Origin: Mixophyes australis
Taxonomy: Eukaryota > Chordata > Amphibia > Anura > Limnodynastidae
Length of the DNA: 64,000 bases
Reading direction: 5' to 3'
Assembly (NCBI GenBank): GCA_036250195.1
Contig: JAVHZZ010000003.1
Location: 338,401,375 to 338,465,374, forward strand
Below are positions 11,299 through 21,896 of this stretch, piece after piece (the stretch's first letter is position 1; every line of letters begins with the position of its first letter). The notes beneath the pieces were generated by a model. The model was not told the DNA's origin and ran no database searches. It worked only from the letters and a program-made list of their open reading frames with translations. Position numbers and translations under genes: made by a program.

Positions 11299-11543
11299 CA
11301 TACTTACCTACTTTCTTCAGCTCCCTTCCGGGAGCCAGCCAGTGGAGGGGGGCGTGAAGGGGCGGGGTGGCCGAAATCGCGGCGTTTGGGATCTAATCTA
11401 ATTCTGCCCACTTCACTAGGAAGTGGGGCACTTCCTAGTGAAGTGGGCAGAATTCGGGAGATTGCCACACTCGCCCGGGAGTCCGGGAGACTCTTGCAAA
11501 ATGCGGGAGTCTCCCGGACATTCCGGGAGAGTTGGCAAGTATG
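11299..11543. mobile_element. CATACTTG-family MITE, 245 bp, perfect 8-bp duplication
   Basis: It runs from CATACTTACCTACTTTC to GAGTTGGCAAGTATG. ATTTATAT occurs exactly on both sides (11291-11298 and 11544-11551). The body includes the motif AAGTGGGCAGAATTCGGGAG and a local inverted repeat (CCCACTTCACTAGGAAGTGG). This copy defines the family's ends and duplication length best. The open frame through it is not a gene. Confidence 0.92.
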
Positions 11544-11807
11544 ATTTATATATGTTCCTTATATGCCAACTCATCTAAGGCTTTCAGTCAGGTAAAAATG
11601 GATTTTGTAATGACTTACCAGACATGTGCCATAATGGTAATTTAGTTAAAGTTCTTATTTTCGTAAGGGGGAAATATACCAGAGAAAGACTTTTAACTTG
11701 CAGCTAAGGAACAAGTTATAACTGGCCCATATCTAAGCTGGCGTATATGCACCAAGTTCCGCTGATGCAATTATTTAATATCACCTTGGCCGATGTTTGC
11801 CATAATT

Positions 11808-12175
11808 TGCACAGTGGCGTAGTGGTTAGCACGTCTGCCTCACAGCGCTGAGGTCATGAGTTCAATTCCCGACCATGGCCTTATCTGTGTGGAGTTTGTA
11901 TGTTCTCCCTGTGTTTGCGTGGGTTTCCCCCGGGTGCTCCGGTTTCCTCCCACACTCCAAAAACATACTAGTAGGTTAATTGGCTGCAATAAAAAAAAAA
12001 AAAAAAAAAAAATTGACCCTAGTTTCTCCCTCTCTGTCTGTCTGTCTGTGTGTGTGTGTCTATAGTAGGGAATTTAGACTGTAAGCTCCATTGGGGCAGG
12101 GACTGATGTGAATGAGTTCTCTGTACAGCGCTGCGGAATTAGTGGCGCTATATAAATAAATGATGATGATGATGA
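11808..12175 (+). mobile_element. V-SINE-type SINE, CACGTCTGCC subfamily
   Basis: Head GCACAGTGGCGTAGTGGTTA, B-box-like AGTTCAATTCC, the full core, and the tail GCGCTATATAAATAAATG(ATG)n. Diagnostic CACGTCTGCC, GCTGCAAT and TCTATAGTAGGG are shared with the copy at 40225. A run of about 24 A at 11989-12012 replaces the ATCAAA seen in other copies. Confidence 0.88.
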
Positions 12176-12271
12176 TATATGTGTAAACATTTGTTTTTAT
12201 TTCATTTGCACTTAAATTGTTCTATTTTAAGTAGAACCCTTTTTTTCTGTAATTCCCATGTCTAGCTATTG

Positions 12272-12564
12272 CATAATTGCTGACTTTGAATAGTGGGGCC
12301 TGTGGAAGATCCCGAACTGGGGGCATGGTGAGAGGGCGGAAGGGGGCGAGGTGCCCGTGAAGCACATCATTTCGGCCCTGCCCCAGTGAATAAGTACCTA
12401 ATGTGGCGCAGGGGGTGCGGCCAAAATGACGCAATTCACAGCGCATCGCGTGATTTTACTCCCCGACGGGCCAAATGCAGGAGGCTTCCCTGCACTCCCA
12501 GGAGTCCTGGGAAACCTACCAGGAATTCAGCAGTCTCCTGGACATTCTGGATTGGGCAAGTATG
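12272..12564. mobile_element. CATACTTG-family MITE, old copy
   Basis: Decayed ends CATAATTGCTGACTTT and GATTGGGCAAGTATG. AGCTATTG precedes and AGCCATTG follows (7 of 8). The body keeps GGGGGCGAGGTGCC and CAGTCTCCTGGACATTC. The minus-strand open frames here are translated transposon. Confidence 0.8.
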
Positions 12565-12650
12565 AGCCATTGTAAAATTGCTTGCTAAATAATACAGCAA
12601 TAACTTGGAAATTAACATTCATCAGCAGGAGGAGCTGCAAAATAAAAAAA

Positions 12651-12654
<4 letters not shown>

Positions 12655-12713
<59 letters not shown>
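12655..12713. repeat. (AT)n microsatellite
   Basis: About 29 AT units with no interruption. Confidence 0.97.
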
Positions 12714-12714
<1 letters not shown>

Positions 12715-12719
12715 CAAGT

Positions 12720-13600
12720 ATGGTTATACTATATAAACATTTGTGGTATTAAACACATCTTTATATTGGCTGAGTATTTAATTTCAAGGGTAACGTTAGT
12801 CCCTGATTAATTTGTTCCCTGGGATGTGTTGATGCCTCTCCTGCAGAATGTTATCTCGGCATTGCTTTATCAAACAGCTCCCTGTGAAATTATCTCCGTG
12901 AAAGCCCACAGTAGCTGTTCTGCAACACATCACCCATTACTTCAGTTCAAAATGCAAGTGATGTTTACATTTAACTAAACTGTTCCCTTTTCTACTTGGG
13001 AGGTAGACTGAAGTAATTGTTATTACATTATACACAGATTAATATAAAATTACAAAGGTCTACTGGCATTTTACATAGTTGTGTGCTGTTTAATCAATGA
13101 GGCATTCGAAAGACCCAGCCAGCACTAGAATTAGGGCGATCAAGCTTTTAGTTGTCTTTATAATACAGCCTAGACCTCAACTCATCTTTTTACAGTATTT
13201 CTTTATCTCTTTGAGTACAAACAAATTATTCTAGGATAATTAGTTGAATAGACAACTATTGTCTCAATATACTGAAAACTTCCCTTGAATGAAACACAGA
13301 AAGACTGACTAACTTTAATTATTTGTTTCCTAATTATAAAAGAATGATTTACATTGTGCTTTTGAAATATATACTGTATTTGCTAGAAATTATGGTAATG
13401 AAGAGGACGTGATCAGAATTGCCTTATTAAACAACATGATTTTTTTAAATCTGATTTAAACAAGTGTAATATTACATTTAAAGGCAATGACATTATGAAG
13501 GTAAATTTAGCATGTTCCGCTATAGTAAATAGATTTTGGATTTAAGCGATCGTGATTCATACAGTCGTACAGGCTTTCTGTGCAAATTGTAGATTAAGGT
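12720..13600. other. Intergenic, candidate conserved non-coding sequence
   Basis: About 12780-13000 is of high complexity with no repeat signature and no open frame. It holds homeobox-like sites (CTGATTAATTTG, GCTTTATCAAACAGC). 13200-13560 is similar in texture. This is only an impression of texture; conservation cannot be judged from one sequence. Confidence 0.25.
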
Positions 13601-13639
13601 GACATAATCTAACAATCAACACAGAAAAAATCACTTTGC

Positions 13640-14660
13640 AATTGTTTATTCAACAAAAAAATCAAATGCAATCCTCTGGGATGAAAAAAAGTAAGTGAAC
13701 CTTAGTTTTCAGTAGCTGACTTAACCCTGTTTGGCAGAAAACATTTCATATTATGTTTTTCTTGTTACTGCCGATCAGGCTATTACATCGTATAGAGGGA
13801 TTTTTGCCCCATTCCTCAACACAGAATTGCTTCAACATTAATGTTTGAGGCTTTCTCCAATGTATATCCCCCATCAAGTGTACCCATAGATATCAATTAA
13901 ATTTAGATCGGGGGTTTTGACTGTGTAAAATTAAATTTTTTCTTTGAGCTACTATGTTGTGGATTTACTGAAATGTTTCTAAGTCATTGCTACGGTTGCA
14001 AGATTCCACTTCAGCTTAGTTTCAGCGTTCGAACAGCTGATCTCCGATTTTGCTCAAGTTGACACAGTGATAGCAAGGTCATCATTTTGCCATAAAACAC
14101 TGGGACCCCTAAGGGACCTTAAGTTTGTTAAAGACATAAAATCCATTTGATATTTCCTTTTTAGATCCTAAATAGGATAAAACTGTAATAGTATTCCCCC
14201 TTGCCTGTTAATTTGGCTTCACCAGGAATTTAAAATATCAGAAATAATATTTGTAAAATAAAAAGTTTGGGTGGAACGCAGGGAAACATGGGGGCACTAA
14301 TTACGCTGTTCAGGCTCAGAGGAAGCAAAGCAGATCCAAACCATGATGCTCCCTCCATCATTTTCATGTAGCTCTTCTGTTCGATTTGTCCAAAAATGAT
14401 CTCTTGCATTGGGGCCATACATCCCCACCTTTGATGACTTTGTCTAGAGTACATTGTTCCTGGAGTTGTGATCAGTGAACAGGTGAAATATAGCAAACTT
14501 CACTTCTGCATTAAAATGTTTTTGATTAGATCTGAGCCTCCCATATAGGTCAAGTTTGTTCATTATCTTTCTCTGAGAGCTGGTTCATGAACATCAATAT
14601 TAATTTCCGCAAGACATGCAGAGGTGTTTTAACTTTTTCCACTAAAGAAAATTGCACTTT
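13640..14660 (-). mobile_element. Decayed Tc1/mariner-type transposon
   Basis: Read on the minus strand, the stretch at 14230-14496 carries a decayed transposase segment (RQSHQRWGCMAP followed by KMMEGASWFGSALLPLSL). It aligns with the Tc1 region that normally reads like HGGGSIMVWGCFA. The plus strand at 13640-13720 (CTCTGGGATGAAAAAAAGTA and AAGTGAACC) resembles the terminal non-coding part of vertebrate Tc1-like copies. Stops and indels break the reading frame and no intact inverted repeats are visible. Family level is fairly secure, subfamily is not. Confidence 0.55.
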
Positions 14661-14775
14661 TGTTATTTTTTTGTTGTGTGCAATTTTCACTATTTTGTGT
14701 TACATTAGGTCACCTAAACCTATTGATTGATATCAAAATTACAATCAGATATCCATATTTATGTTTCAAAGGCCA

Positions 14776-14837
14776 ATTGTAAAGTGCTACGGAATTTGCT
14801 GGCGCTATATAAATAAATGTTGATGATGATGATGATG
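14776..14837 (+). mobile_element. Severely 5'-truncated SINE/LINE tail, 62 bp, with duplication
   Basis: Only the terminal part is present: GTGCTACGGAATTTGCTGGC, then GCTATATAAATAAATG and TGATG repeats. AAAGGCCA lies directly before (14768-14775) and after (14838-14845). It is a retroposition event that copied only about 60 bases of the template. Confidence 0.85.
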
Positions 14838-15184
14838 AAAGGCCACAAGATTTTTACTGTTATTTACAAAAAGAATGGGGAGGAAATTAGCGGATTGAAC
14901 CATATGCAGTGCAAAGAAGTTCATTAGCATCTAACCACGTACTAGTCCTAGGAGGAAAACACAAATTTAAAATTCAATATTTATTATTTTTTTATTAAAT
15001 TAAATAAAGAGGCAAAACACACTTTACATGCAATAAAAATCTGTTATCATAAATATGAGTTTTAGTATTAGTATTCAAGAGCATAATTATTGAACTATTT
15101 ACATGAGATATTTATATTGGTAGATGGAAATACGGTGGTAAATACAATGGGAAATATTTGCTTTTACACTTTGATATATGTACA

Positions 15185-15330
15185 CAGAGCCGTATCCGAG
15201 GCTGCGCGATAGGGGCGACCGCCCAGGGCGCAACGCTGAAGGGGGCACAGTTTATGAATATTTTAGGCTCATTTGGTTAAAATTGAGGGCCAGGGGGCCG
15301 GCATATTTCATTCTCGTCCTAGGCGCTAAA
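15185..15330. mobile_element. Fragment of an hAT-like non-autonomous element
   Basis: AGAGCCGTATCCGAGGCTGC and GGGGCGACCGCCCAGGGCGC followed by a GGGGGC tract resemble GC-rich ends of short hAT elements. The opposite end is not found and no duplication is visible. The open frame at 15178-15369 is part of it. Confidence 0.4.
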
Positions 15331-15447
15331 GTTTATGCACATTGTGGTATTAGAAAACCCTATTGGTAAGTTAATACAAAACTATAGAGATCCCAGCAGG
15401 ACGCAGTTGCTGACTTAGAAACGGAATTAGTAAGTGAGTGGGCTAAT

Positions 15448-15465
15448 AATAATAATAATAATAAC
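15448..15465. repeat. (AAT)n microsatellite
   Basis: Six AAT units near 15448. Confidence 0.85.
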
Positions 15466-16046
15466 ATTATGTCTGTGGCAGTAAATATGAATATTTCCTC
15501 ACAACAATGTAGCTCAGTTGGCTCTCTGTAAAATGACTGGAATGACTTTTTAGTATGGTTATTGGTACCTTAAATAAAATTTAGCACAAATCATCACAAA
15601 ACCAACAAATTATGGGTTTGAAAGAATAATTATGCTCATTTTTGAAAATAAACAGATGAAAGAGGACGTTCAGCTTTGGATAATTCCGCACCTTTTTTCT
15701 GATCTGATACCCCCTATCTAGTAACCTGAAGCCAGTATCCACCAGGGCTTACAGTGCACAGAGCTTATCCTATTCTACTAGGAATTGAATCTAGAATCTT
15801 CTTCTATTCCACTAGAGCTTTTGTATTTAGTACTGTTGAACTTGACAGGCTGAGAGTCCTCATACTGTGGCCTGCAGTGCAACGGAGCTCAAGGTTAAGG
15901 GAGACCCTCTTTTTACTTGCTGAGGGAAGTGGGTGAAAATGAGGGGTATTGTATAAAATTGGATATCCCATTAGTGGCAAAATATAGGGCAGTTCTGGGA
16001 ATATCAGAACACATGGAAAACCTTTAGTTATTGTAGTACTGATATG

Positions 16047-16291
16047 CATACTTGCCAACTCTCCCAGAATGTCCGGGAGACTCCCGAAATTTGGTTCAGT
16101 CTCACAGACTCCCGGGAGAGCTGGCAAATCTCCCACATCCCGCTAGTGCCGTCACAAAATGACGCGATTCGCGGAGAATCGTGTCATTTAGCCGACGGGG
16201 GGGGGGGGAAGGAGGGCAAAATGACACGATTGGTCGCGCCCCGCCCCCTCCCACCCTCCCGGAAAGAATTTGCCTAAAGTAGGCTGATATG
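16047..16291. mobile_element. CATACTTG-family MITE, right end ambiguous
   Basis: The left end CATACTTGCCAACTCTCCCA and CGGGAGACTCCCGAAATTTG are classic. The right end reads AAAGTAGGCTGATATG. Either this is a decayed terminus ending at 16291, or the element stops at 16283 and CTGATATG (16284-16291) duplicates the same 8 bases at 16039-16046. A G run of about 12 lies at 16197-16208. Confidence 0.75.
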
Positions 16292-17470
16292 ATAAGTAGT
16301 CATCTTTATTAAAAAAAACATAGTGTAAAAGTCCCTTAAGCTGTTTCACAGTATAAAATGTTTCCTGTTTTTGTTTGGAGTTAGATCTAATAGAAACATA
16401 CATTGCAGAAAAGTTTACATAACACTTCTTTTCCCATTATCACTATTTACTAAACAGTTCAATCTATTTAACTGCATGGTAGTATAACACACACTGTTTT
16501 AAAGCAATGGTGCATTATATAAGACTGTTTATCTTAGTCAATGGACTCCAGAGTACTTAACTGCATAAATGACATGAAATTTATGCCCACACTTGAGCTG
16601 AAGTTTGTTGATCGGTAAAAGCTTCAACATTGTAAAATTAAGTTCTAAACAGGAAATCCTGCATCCTTGTTTTTTGCAGAAATGTGACCAAAAAAATAAC
16701 CAGTATGTTTCCTTTATGTGTTGGGAATCATGATCTTTAACACCTCACCTCCAGTTTACCCCTGTCATTTCCTCCTTACTGGATCACGTTTCCATGTTAA
16801 AGATTTGTATATCTACATTTGTTTAAAACACATTTTGGAGATTTAACTCGTAAACATTGCTTCCTATGTCTCCTGAATATATTTTGATAGCTGCTATGAG
16901 AGGCACAAAGCTTGTTTTCATTAACACTGAAAAGTCAAAAGAAATCACTTCCTTGTAAACTTTCCCTGGGTCAACAGTGTTGTTTAAGACGTAAACATTT
17001 CATTAGTTGTATTACGCAATACTTCACCTATTCATCATCCTAGTTCTATTTTTTTTTTTGCTCCAATTGCTCTTGAAATCAGAATGACTTATTTCCTGCC
17101 AAACCAATATTTAGCTTTATTTTTTTTCCGCATTAAATTGTTTTTTTATTTTCTTGCAGGTGGAACTTGTTTTTCTGGAAGTCGTAGTACGGCATCTCTT
17201 GTGGCTGTAAAGCTATGGATAAAATTGAATTTCAGAGCAAATTTGTATGATAAACAACTAAAACTGGTGTTTGAAGTGGGCAGGAATTTTTGCTAAGGCA
17301 CCTGCTCCCTTCCAAGTATGTTATTTTGGAGAGTGCAAATTAGCTCAACATTTCCAACTTTCCTTTTCTTTTTCTGCTATTTTGTTTTTATACCACCAAA
17401 GTATTAGTTCCTGCCTCTGATTTAGTACAATTTACTGCAGTAGTTTGACAAAAACAGTGGGTATTTACTG
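16292..17470. other. Intergenic, one possible splice-acceptor context
   Basis: Unique-looking sequence. At 17118-17159 a T-rich tract ends TTTTATTTTCTTGCAG, a good 3' splice-site consensus. It is followed by an open stretch to 17296 in one frame (about 45 codons after the AG). The peptide is not recognisable and no donor site or partner exon is supported, so I do not call a gene. Confidence 0.25.
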
Positions 17471-17471
17471 C

Positions 17472-17497
17472 ATATATAAACATATATAAATATACAT

Positions 17498-17548
<51 letters not shown>

Positions 17549-17577
17549 CATACATATATATATATATACATACATAC

Positions 17578-17643
<66 letters not shown>
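17472..17643. repeat. Compound (TA)n/(CA)n/(TACA)n microsatellite
   Basis: About 170 bp of TA, CA and TACA repeats. Three overlapping minus-strand open frames rich in I and Y are products of this repeat. Confidence 0.95.
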
Positions 17644-17647
<4 letters not shown>

Positions 17648-17786
17648 CTTTTCTCTTTGCAAGTCTGATGCTGAGTGGTCAATGGTTAATTTGATTGCTA
17701 ACCAGTAACGGGAATTGCTTGGATTAGTGGTGCAAGTTGGAAGCAAAGTACACTAGTGACAGGTATAAAGATAAAGACAGTCCAGG

Positions 17787-17940
17787 GAGTAGATGTCTTA
17801 AGCAGCGGATTCTACAAGTCACCGATATTCTGCAACTTTGCGGGGGAAATTTAAAACTTGCCTTGAAAGCCATTGCAGTTTTAAATTTCCTCTGCAAAGT
17901 CGCTGAATATCGGCTAATCCACTGCTTAATACATTTACTC
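17787..17940. mobile_element. Palindromic MITE, about 154 bp
   Basis: Left arm GAGTAGATGTCTTAAGCAGC and right arm ending GCTTAATACATTTACTC are inverted, with matching inner blocks (CGATATTC, ACTTTGC, GAAATTTAAAAC). The same inner motif order occurs at 55788-55976, so both belong to one family. No clear duplication. Confidence 0.7.
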
Positions 17941-18619
17941 TTGTAGTTAATTTAAGATATAAATAATGCTGCAATGAGCTTTATTAGAGGCGTTTTATAC
18001 CATTTAAAGATGGTTCTGCAGTCATGAATAAGTTTCCATGTGGACATGAAGTTATGTGCAGATGGTGTGAGTTCTTCTGATAAATGGCACATTTGTGCAC
18101 CTATCACGCTGTGTGTCAGATGTTCCATTATCACTAACTTAGCCAGAACTAGTGCTTCTGGAATGTGGGCATGGTTAATATGACACAATCCATTGCATAC
18201 TATGCAGCTTCGGAGGCTTCGTTAGTGATGCTCCCTTATGTTCTTATTAATGGAAATGGAAATAGGAGAAAATGAGGACATAGTTTTTCCTAATCTGCTC
18301 ATACACATCTATAAAAATGTTCCTGTAATAGTCAACTACTATAACCATGCTGGTTGTGGTCCTGGACCTTAGTAGCCCCATTTCCCACAGAACTTATATA
18401 TCCATTTGTATTTACGTGCTCCCAGGTCTTGTACTATTGCATGTATCAATAGTCGCTGACCAATATGGCTACAATATGGCTTCAAGTTGTGACAAACAAA
18501 GGATGGAAGTGGTCAGATAGGTTGAGTCAAACATAAATGGACAGAAGCATTAAAACATGCAAAATATTGAGGTGCTATCACTTTGACACAGACTTAGGAT
18601 TCCTCATGGATTATAAACA

Positions 18620-19320
18620 GCACAGAATTTGCTGCGGGTACTACGGCTCCCACTGACACCGGATAAGTTCTTAGAACAAGGCGATATAGAGGTCTTCACC
18701 TATAGTAAGCCGCTTTTCTGTAGAGAGCACTATTCTCACAGGTATTTGGATTCCCCCAGGACTGAGTAGTAAGAACTTATTGCGGACGTCAGGTAGTGCA
18801 GGTGTATGGAGACTAGCAGTAGCTGTTGAGCAAAGACGTAACAGTCAGAGGTAACAAGAATTATCCGTGAAGAATACAGATGTTTGAGGCAGGCATTGAA
18901 CAAATATTCCAGAGACAAGCCGAGGTCGAGACGGACAGCAAGAGAGAAAGGTCCAGTAAACAAAGGCAATTGTAGCAGACAAGGATATCCAGGAACATGC
19001 AGGGTCAAGTAACAGGCAATCAATTAGCAGGTAAAGGAGAAACAGCAACACAGGCAGGCTTCACGAATTTGCAGACCAAGAATGTTGTAACCAGCATGGA
19101 GGCTAAGTCCTCCGTGCTATTTAAAGTACTATAGGCCAATCCCCAGAGCTTCCCAGAGACGAGCCCCTCTGCAGAGATATGCTGTAATAATACAGCTGAC
19201 TGCATGAGCGGCCAGAAGTAACGTGCCGGCTTCTAGGCAACCAGTCAGGACGCAGAGCAGCAGCCAGTAGAACAGCGCCCTAGCTGCCTAGCAACAGCAA
19301 AGGCAGAACATTCACAGTGA
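18620..19320 (-). mobile_element. Probable LTR retrotransposon LTR, minus strand
   Basis: Read on the minus strand, the sequence runs from about 19320 (TGTGAATGTTCTGCC) through a TATA-like block (GTACTTTAAATAGCACGG, near 19120) into pyrimidine-rich sequence (CTCTCTTGCTGTCCGTCTCG). This is the style of amphibian Gypsy-type LTRs. Ends and duplication could not be fixed. The minus-strand open frames inside (18736-19023, 18845-19051) have no domain. Confidence 0.4.
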
Positions 19321-19343
19321 GCCATAGCGATAAGCCTGGCAGC

Positions 19344-19655
19344 AGTGGCGGAGCTACCATTGGTGCAGCAGGTATGGTGCACCAGGGCAACTGAACCAGT
19401 GACTCAATGCACAGAGGCTGCACAGCTGAAACTCAGAAAATCTGAGTCCAGCAGTGGTATCAGGTTATATGAAAGACCCTGTACTAGCACAGGACCTGAC
19501 AGCATCCTAGTGACCAATATACAAAACAGAGAGCATCCTAGTGACCAATATATAATACAGAGAGCACCTTAATGGCCAATATACAACATAGAGCACATCT
19601 TATTAACCAATATACAATAAATAACCTAGTAACCAATATGTAATACAGAAATCAT
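19344..19655. mobile_element. hAT-like fragment with 33-bp tandem units
   Basis: It begins CAGTGGCGGAGCTACCATTG, a typical short hAT terminus. From about 19495 it contains four to five diverged copies of a unit of about 33 bp based on GCATCCTAGTGACCAATATA and CAAAACAGA. Similar units occur at 46640-46910. The right end is not defined. Confidence 0.5.
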
Positions 19656-19659
19656 ACTA

Positions 19660-19660
<1 letters not shown>

Positions 19661-19728
<68 letters not shown>
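19661..19728. repeat. Mirror triplet microsatellite (ATT)n-(AAT)n
   Basis: About 38 bp of ATT triplets turn directly into about 30 bp of AAT triplets, so the tract is one long inverted repeat. Confidence 0.95.
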
Positions 19729-19739
19729 CTTTGCTTATT

Positions 19740-20600
19740 GGGTGCCACATGAGGTCTGTAGTGCTATAAAGAGGTGATCTAAAGGAATAACATACCCTCT
19801 TGTGGATCCACAATGTCTACTAGTTCACTTTGGACCAATTCTGTCTCTGTTGGAACAGCGTTATACTGAGTAGACAGCTTCCTGCGCTGTGATTGGTGAA
19901 TAGTTGCAATCATTCATCAATCAGTGTAGGTGTGGACCTCTTAACACCCTGATTTGTGAATGGCCAGTGCTATCCACCATCAGCTTGCTAGTACCTGTAT
20001 ACTGGGTATAACAGCATGCCCAGTAACTCTGCAGTCACACACTTCACACTTCATGACCACAGCTGACAGCAGAAAGTCATATAGAGAATACTTCTTGGCT
20101 GTTCCAGCATCCTCTGTTTGCCTCATGGGCGTCAGCTCTGGCCATTAACTGCATGGTCATTGACTGTTTCTTAAAAACTCAAGTAAAACAGTGCTTGGGA
20201 CGTCTTAAGTTTTGCTATGCCTGAATTTATCTTCAGACTTGCATCCATTTCACCAAATAGCCAGCTTCTTTAAGCCACTCCAAAGAATTAAATAATTAGA
20301 TTACAATAATGCTATTTTCATGTCATAATTTGCTAGAAAAGTGAAAGTTCATGTTTATAGTATATGAGGACAAATGAACATGGTGAACAAGAACTAAGCT
20401 ATATTCTATGTACACAGCATAACAATATACAACAGTATACATAACAACATATCTTGTCAGTAACACATACAAAGAGAAGAAAAGCAGGGAACATAACACA
20501 GGAACAGGAAGGATAAAACAAAGGTCACATTGTCTGTAATACTACAGGAATGTGATTGTGACGAATCATATTGTATTTTATTCACATAGGAAAATGCATC
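19740..20600. other. Intergenic sequence, nothing recognised
   Basis: No gene, RNA or delimited repeat. A short open frame at 19960-20148 has no domain. Confidence 0.45.
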
Positions 20601-20608
20601 AACATGAT

Positions 20609-20691
20609 CTTCTTTTTCTTCTTCTGCTTCTTCTTCTTCTTCTTCTTCTTCTTCTTCTTCGTCTTCTTGTTATTATTATTATTATTATTAT
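20609..20691. repeat. (CTT)n then (TTA)n microsatellite
   Basis: Pyrimidine tract of CTT units with a few changes (20609-20668), followed by TTA units (20670-20691). Confidence 0.93.
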
Positions 20692-21888
20692 CCATGTTAA
20701 ATATTACTAGATTCAAATTTTAAATTTTTTTAAGTATGCAGTAAGTAAAAAAAAAAAAACAAAGGCTGCCTTATTAGCTGTCACCTGATGTTTAATTTAA
20801 GGGATTATAAAATTACAAAAATAAAGGCATTAAATCGGTGGCTGAAGATTAATCCTGAAGCCCTGGTTTATTTTAAGTACAGTTTTCTATAGTGACAGCA
20901 AACGTTTTTCAATGTTATAGCTAGAATAAAGAATATATACACAAGCTGTAGAGAAGTGGTTGCTCGCAGGCTCTTGATTACATTTTGTGAAATTATGCTT
21001 GGAAAACGAAGGAAGCTATAACAACGGACTGCCAAAACCTCAGACCACATAAGTCATAAGATGGGCCATACAGTTACAGTGTTATTTCTATAAAATGTCT
21101 GTGCCAGTAGGCAAGTGGTTTCACTGGGTCCTGTGCACCTTACAGGGTGGGATCTGAAAATCATTTTATAGGTTGTAAATCTCTACACTTTTCTATCCAC
21201 CCAGAATACATGTTGTGGCATCGCATTTGTCTCCGGTTGTACTATTGCAGGAAGGATGCCTTATTCAGGCTGTATGTGCCAGAACAGTCAAATGTTCTTG
21301 GAATTTCAACAAAAATAAAAAAACAAATTCTGGAAATTGCAGTGCATTTAGCAGTCTGAACAGATGTGTTTGCACAGTTTGTGACAGGAATGTAAATGTT
21401 TTACTGTACCCATTATATTTTTTCCTTCCTACTTCTGTTAAACACATAAATTTGTAATAAGATCTAGATCTGAAAGAGAATTTGGATTCTATGAATGTGT
21501 TTTACAATGGATTGTAGGGCTCTAGTAAGTATCCTTGGATACAGAAATACACACACATAGATCACCCGGTCTGTCAAGTAATAATTGTGGGCTTCTGTTG
21601 AGAATAGCAGTAGGATTCTGTAGAAAGGGAAGATGAATACAGATATTCTGGCTACTTGCACATCTCTGACAGACATGTCTTTAGTCTAAAAATTATTTTT
21701 TACCGTTTGTCTCACAATGTGTAAAACTATTGCAATCACATTACATAAGCGAATGGCTCAAATGAAAAGGTTGGTGAACAGTAACATTTTGAGTTCATAC
21801 TGCTTTTTGAATCAGTATAAACATTTGCAATAAAGCCACAGATAGATAATTAAATACAACAGACACACCAAAAGCCTATCTTTAATGG
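20692..21888. other. Intergenic sequence, nothing recognised
   Basis: AT-rich. Overlapping short open frames on both strands (21147-21457) show no recognisable domain. Confidence 0.45.
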
Positions 21889-21896
21889 GGTGGACT

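Noticed and set aside
17422..17746. Overlapping I/Y-rich open frames on the minus strand
   Set aside because: They are products of the (TA)n/(CA)n microsatellite.
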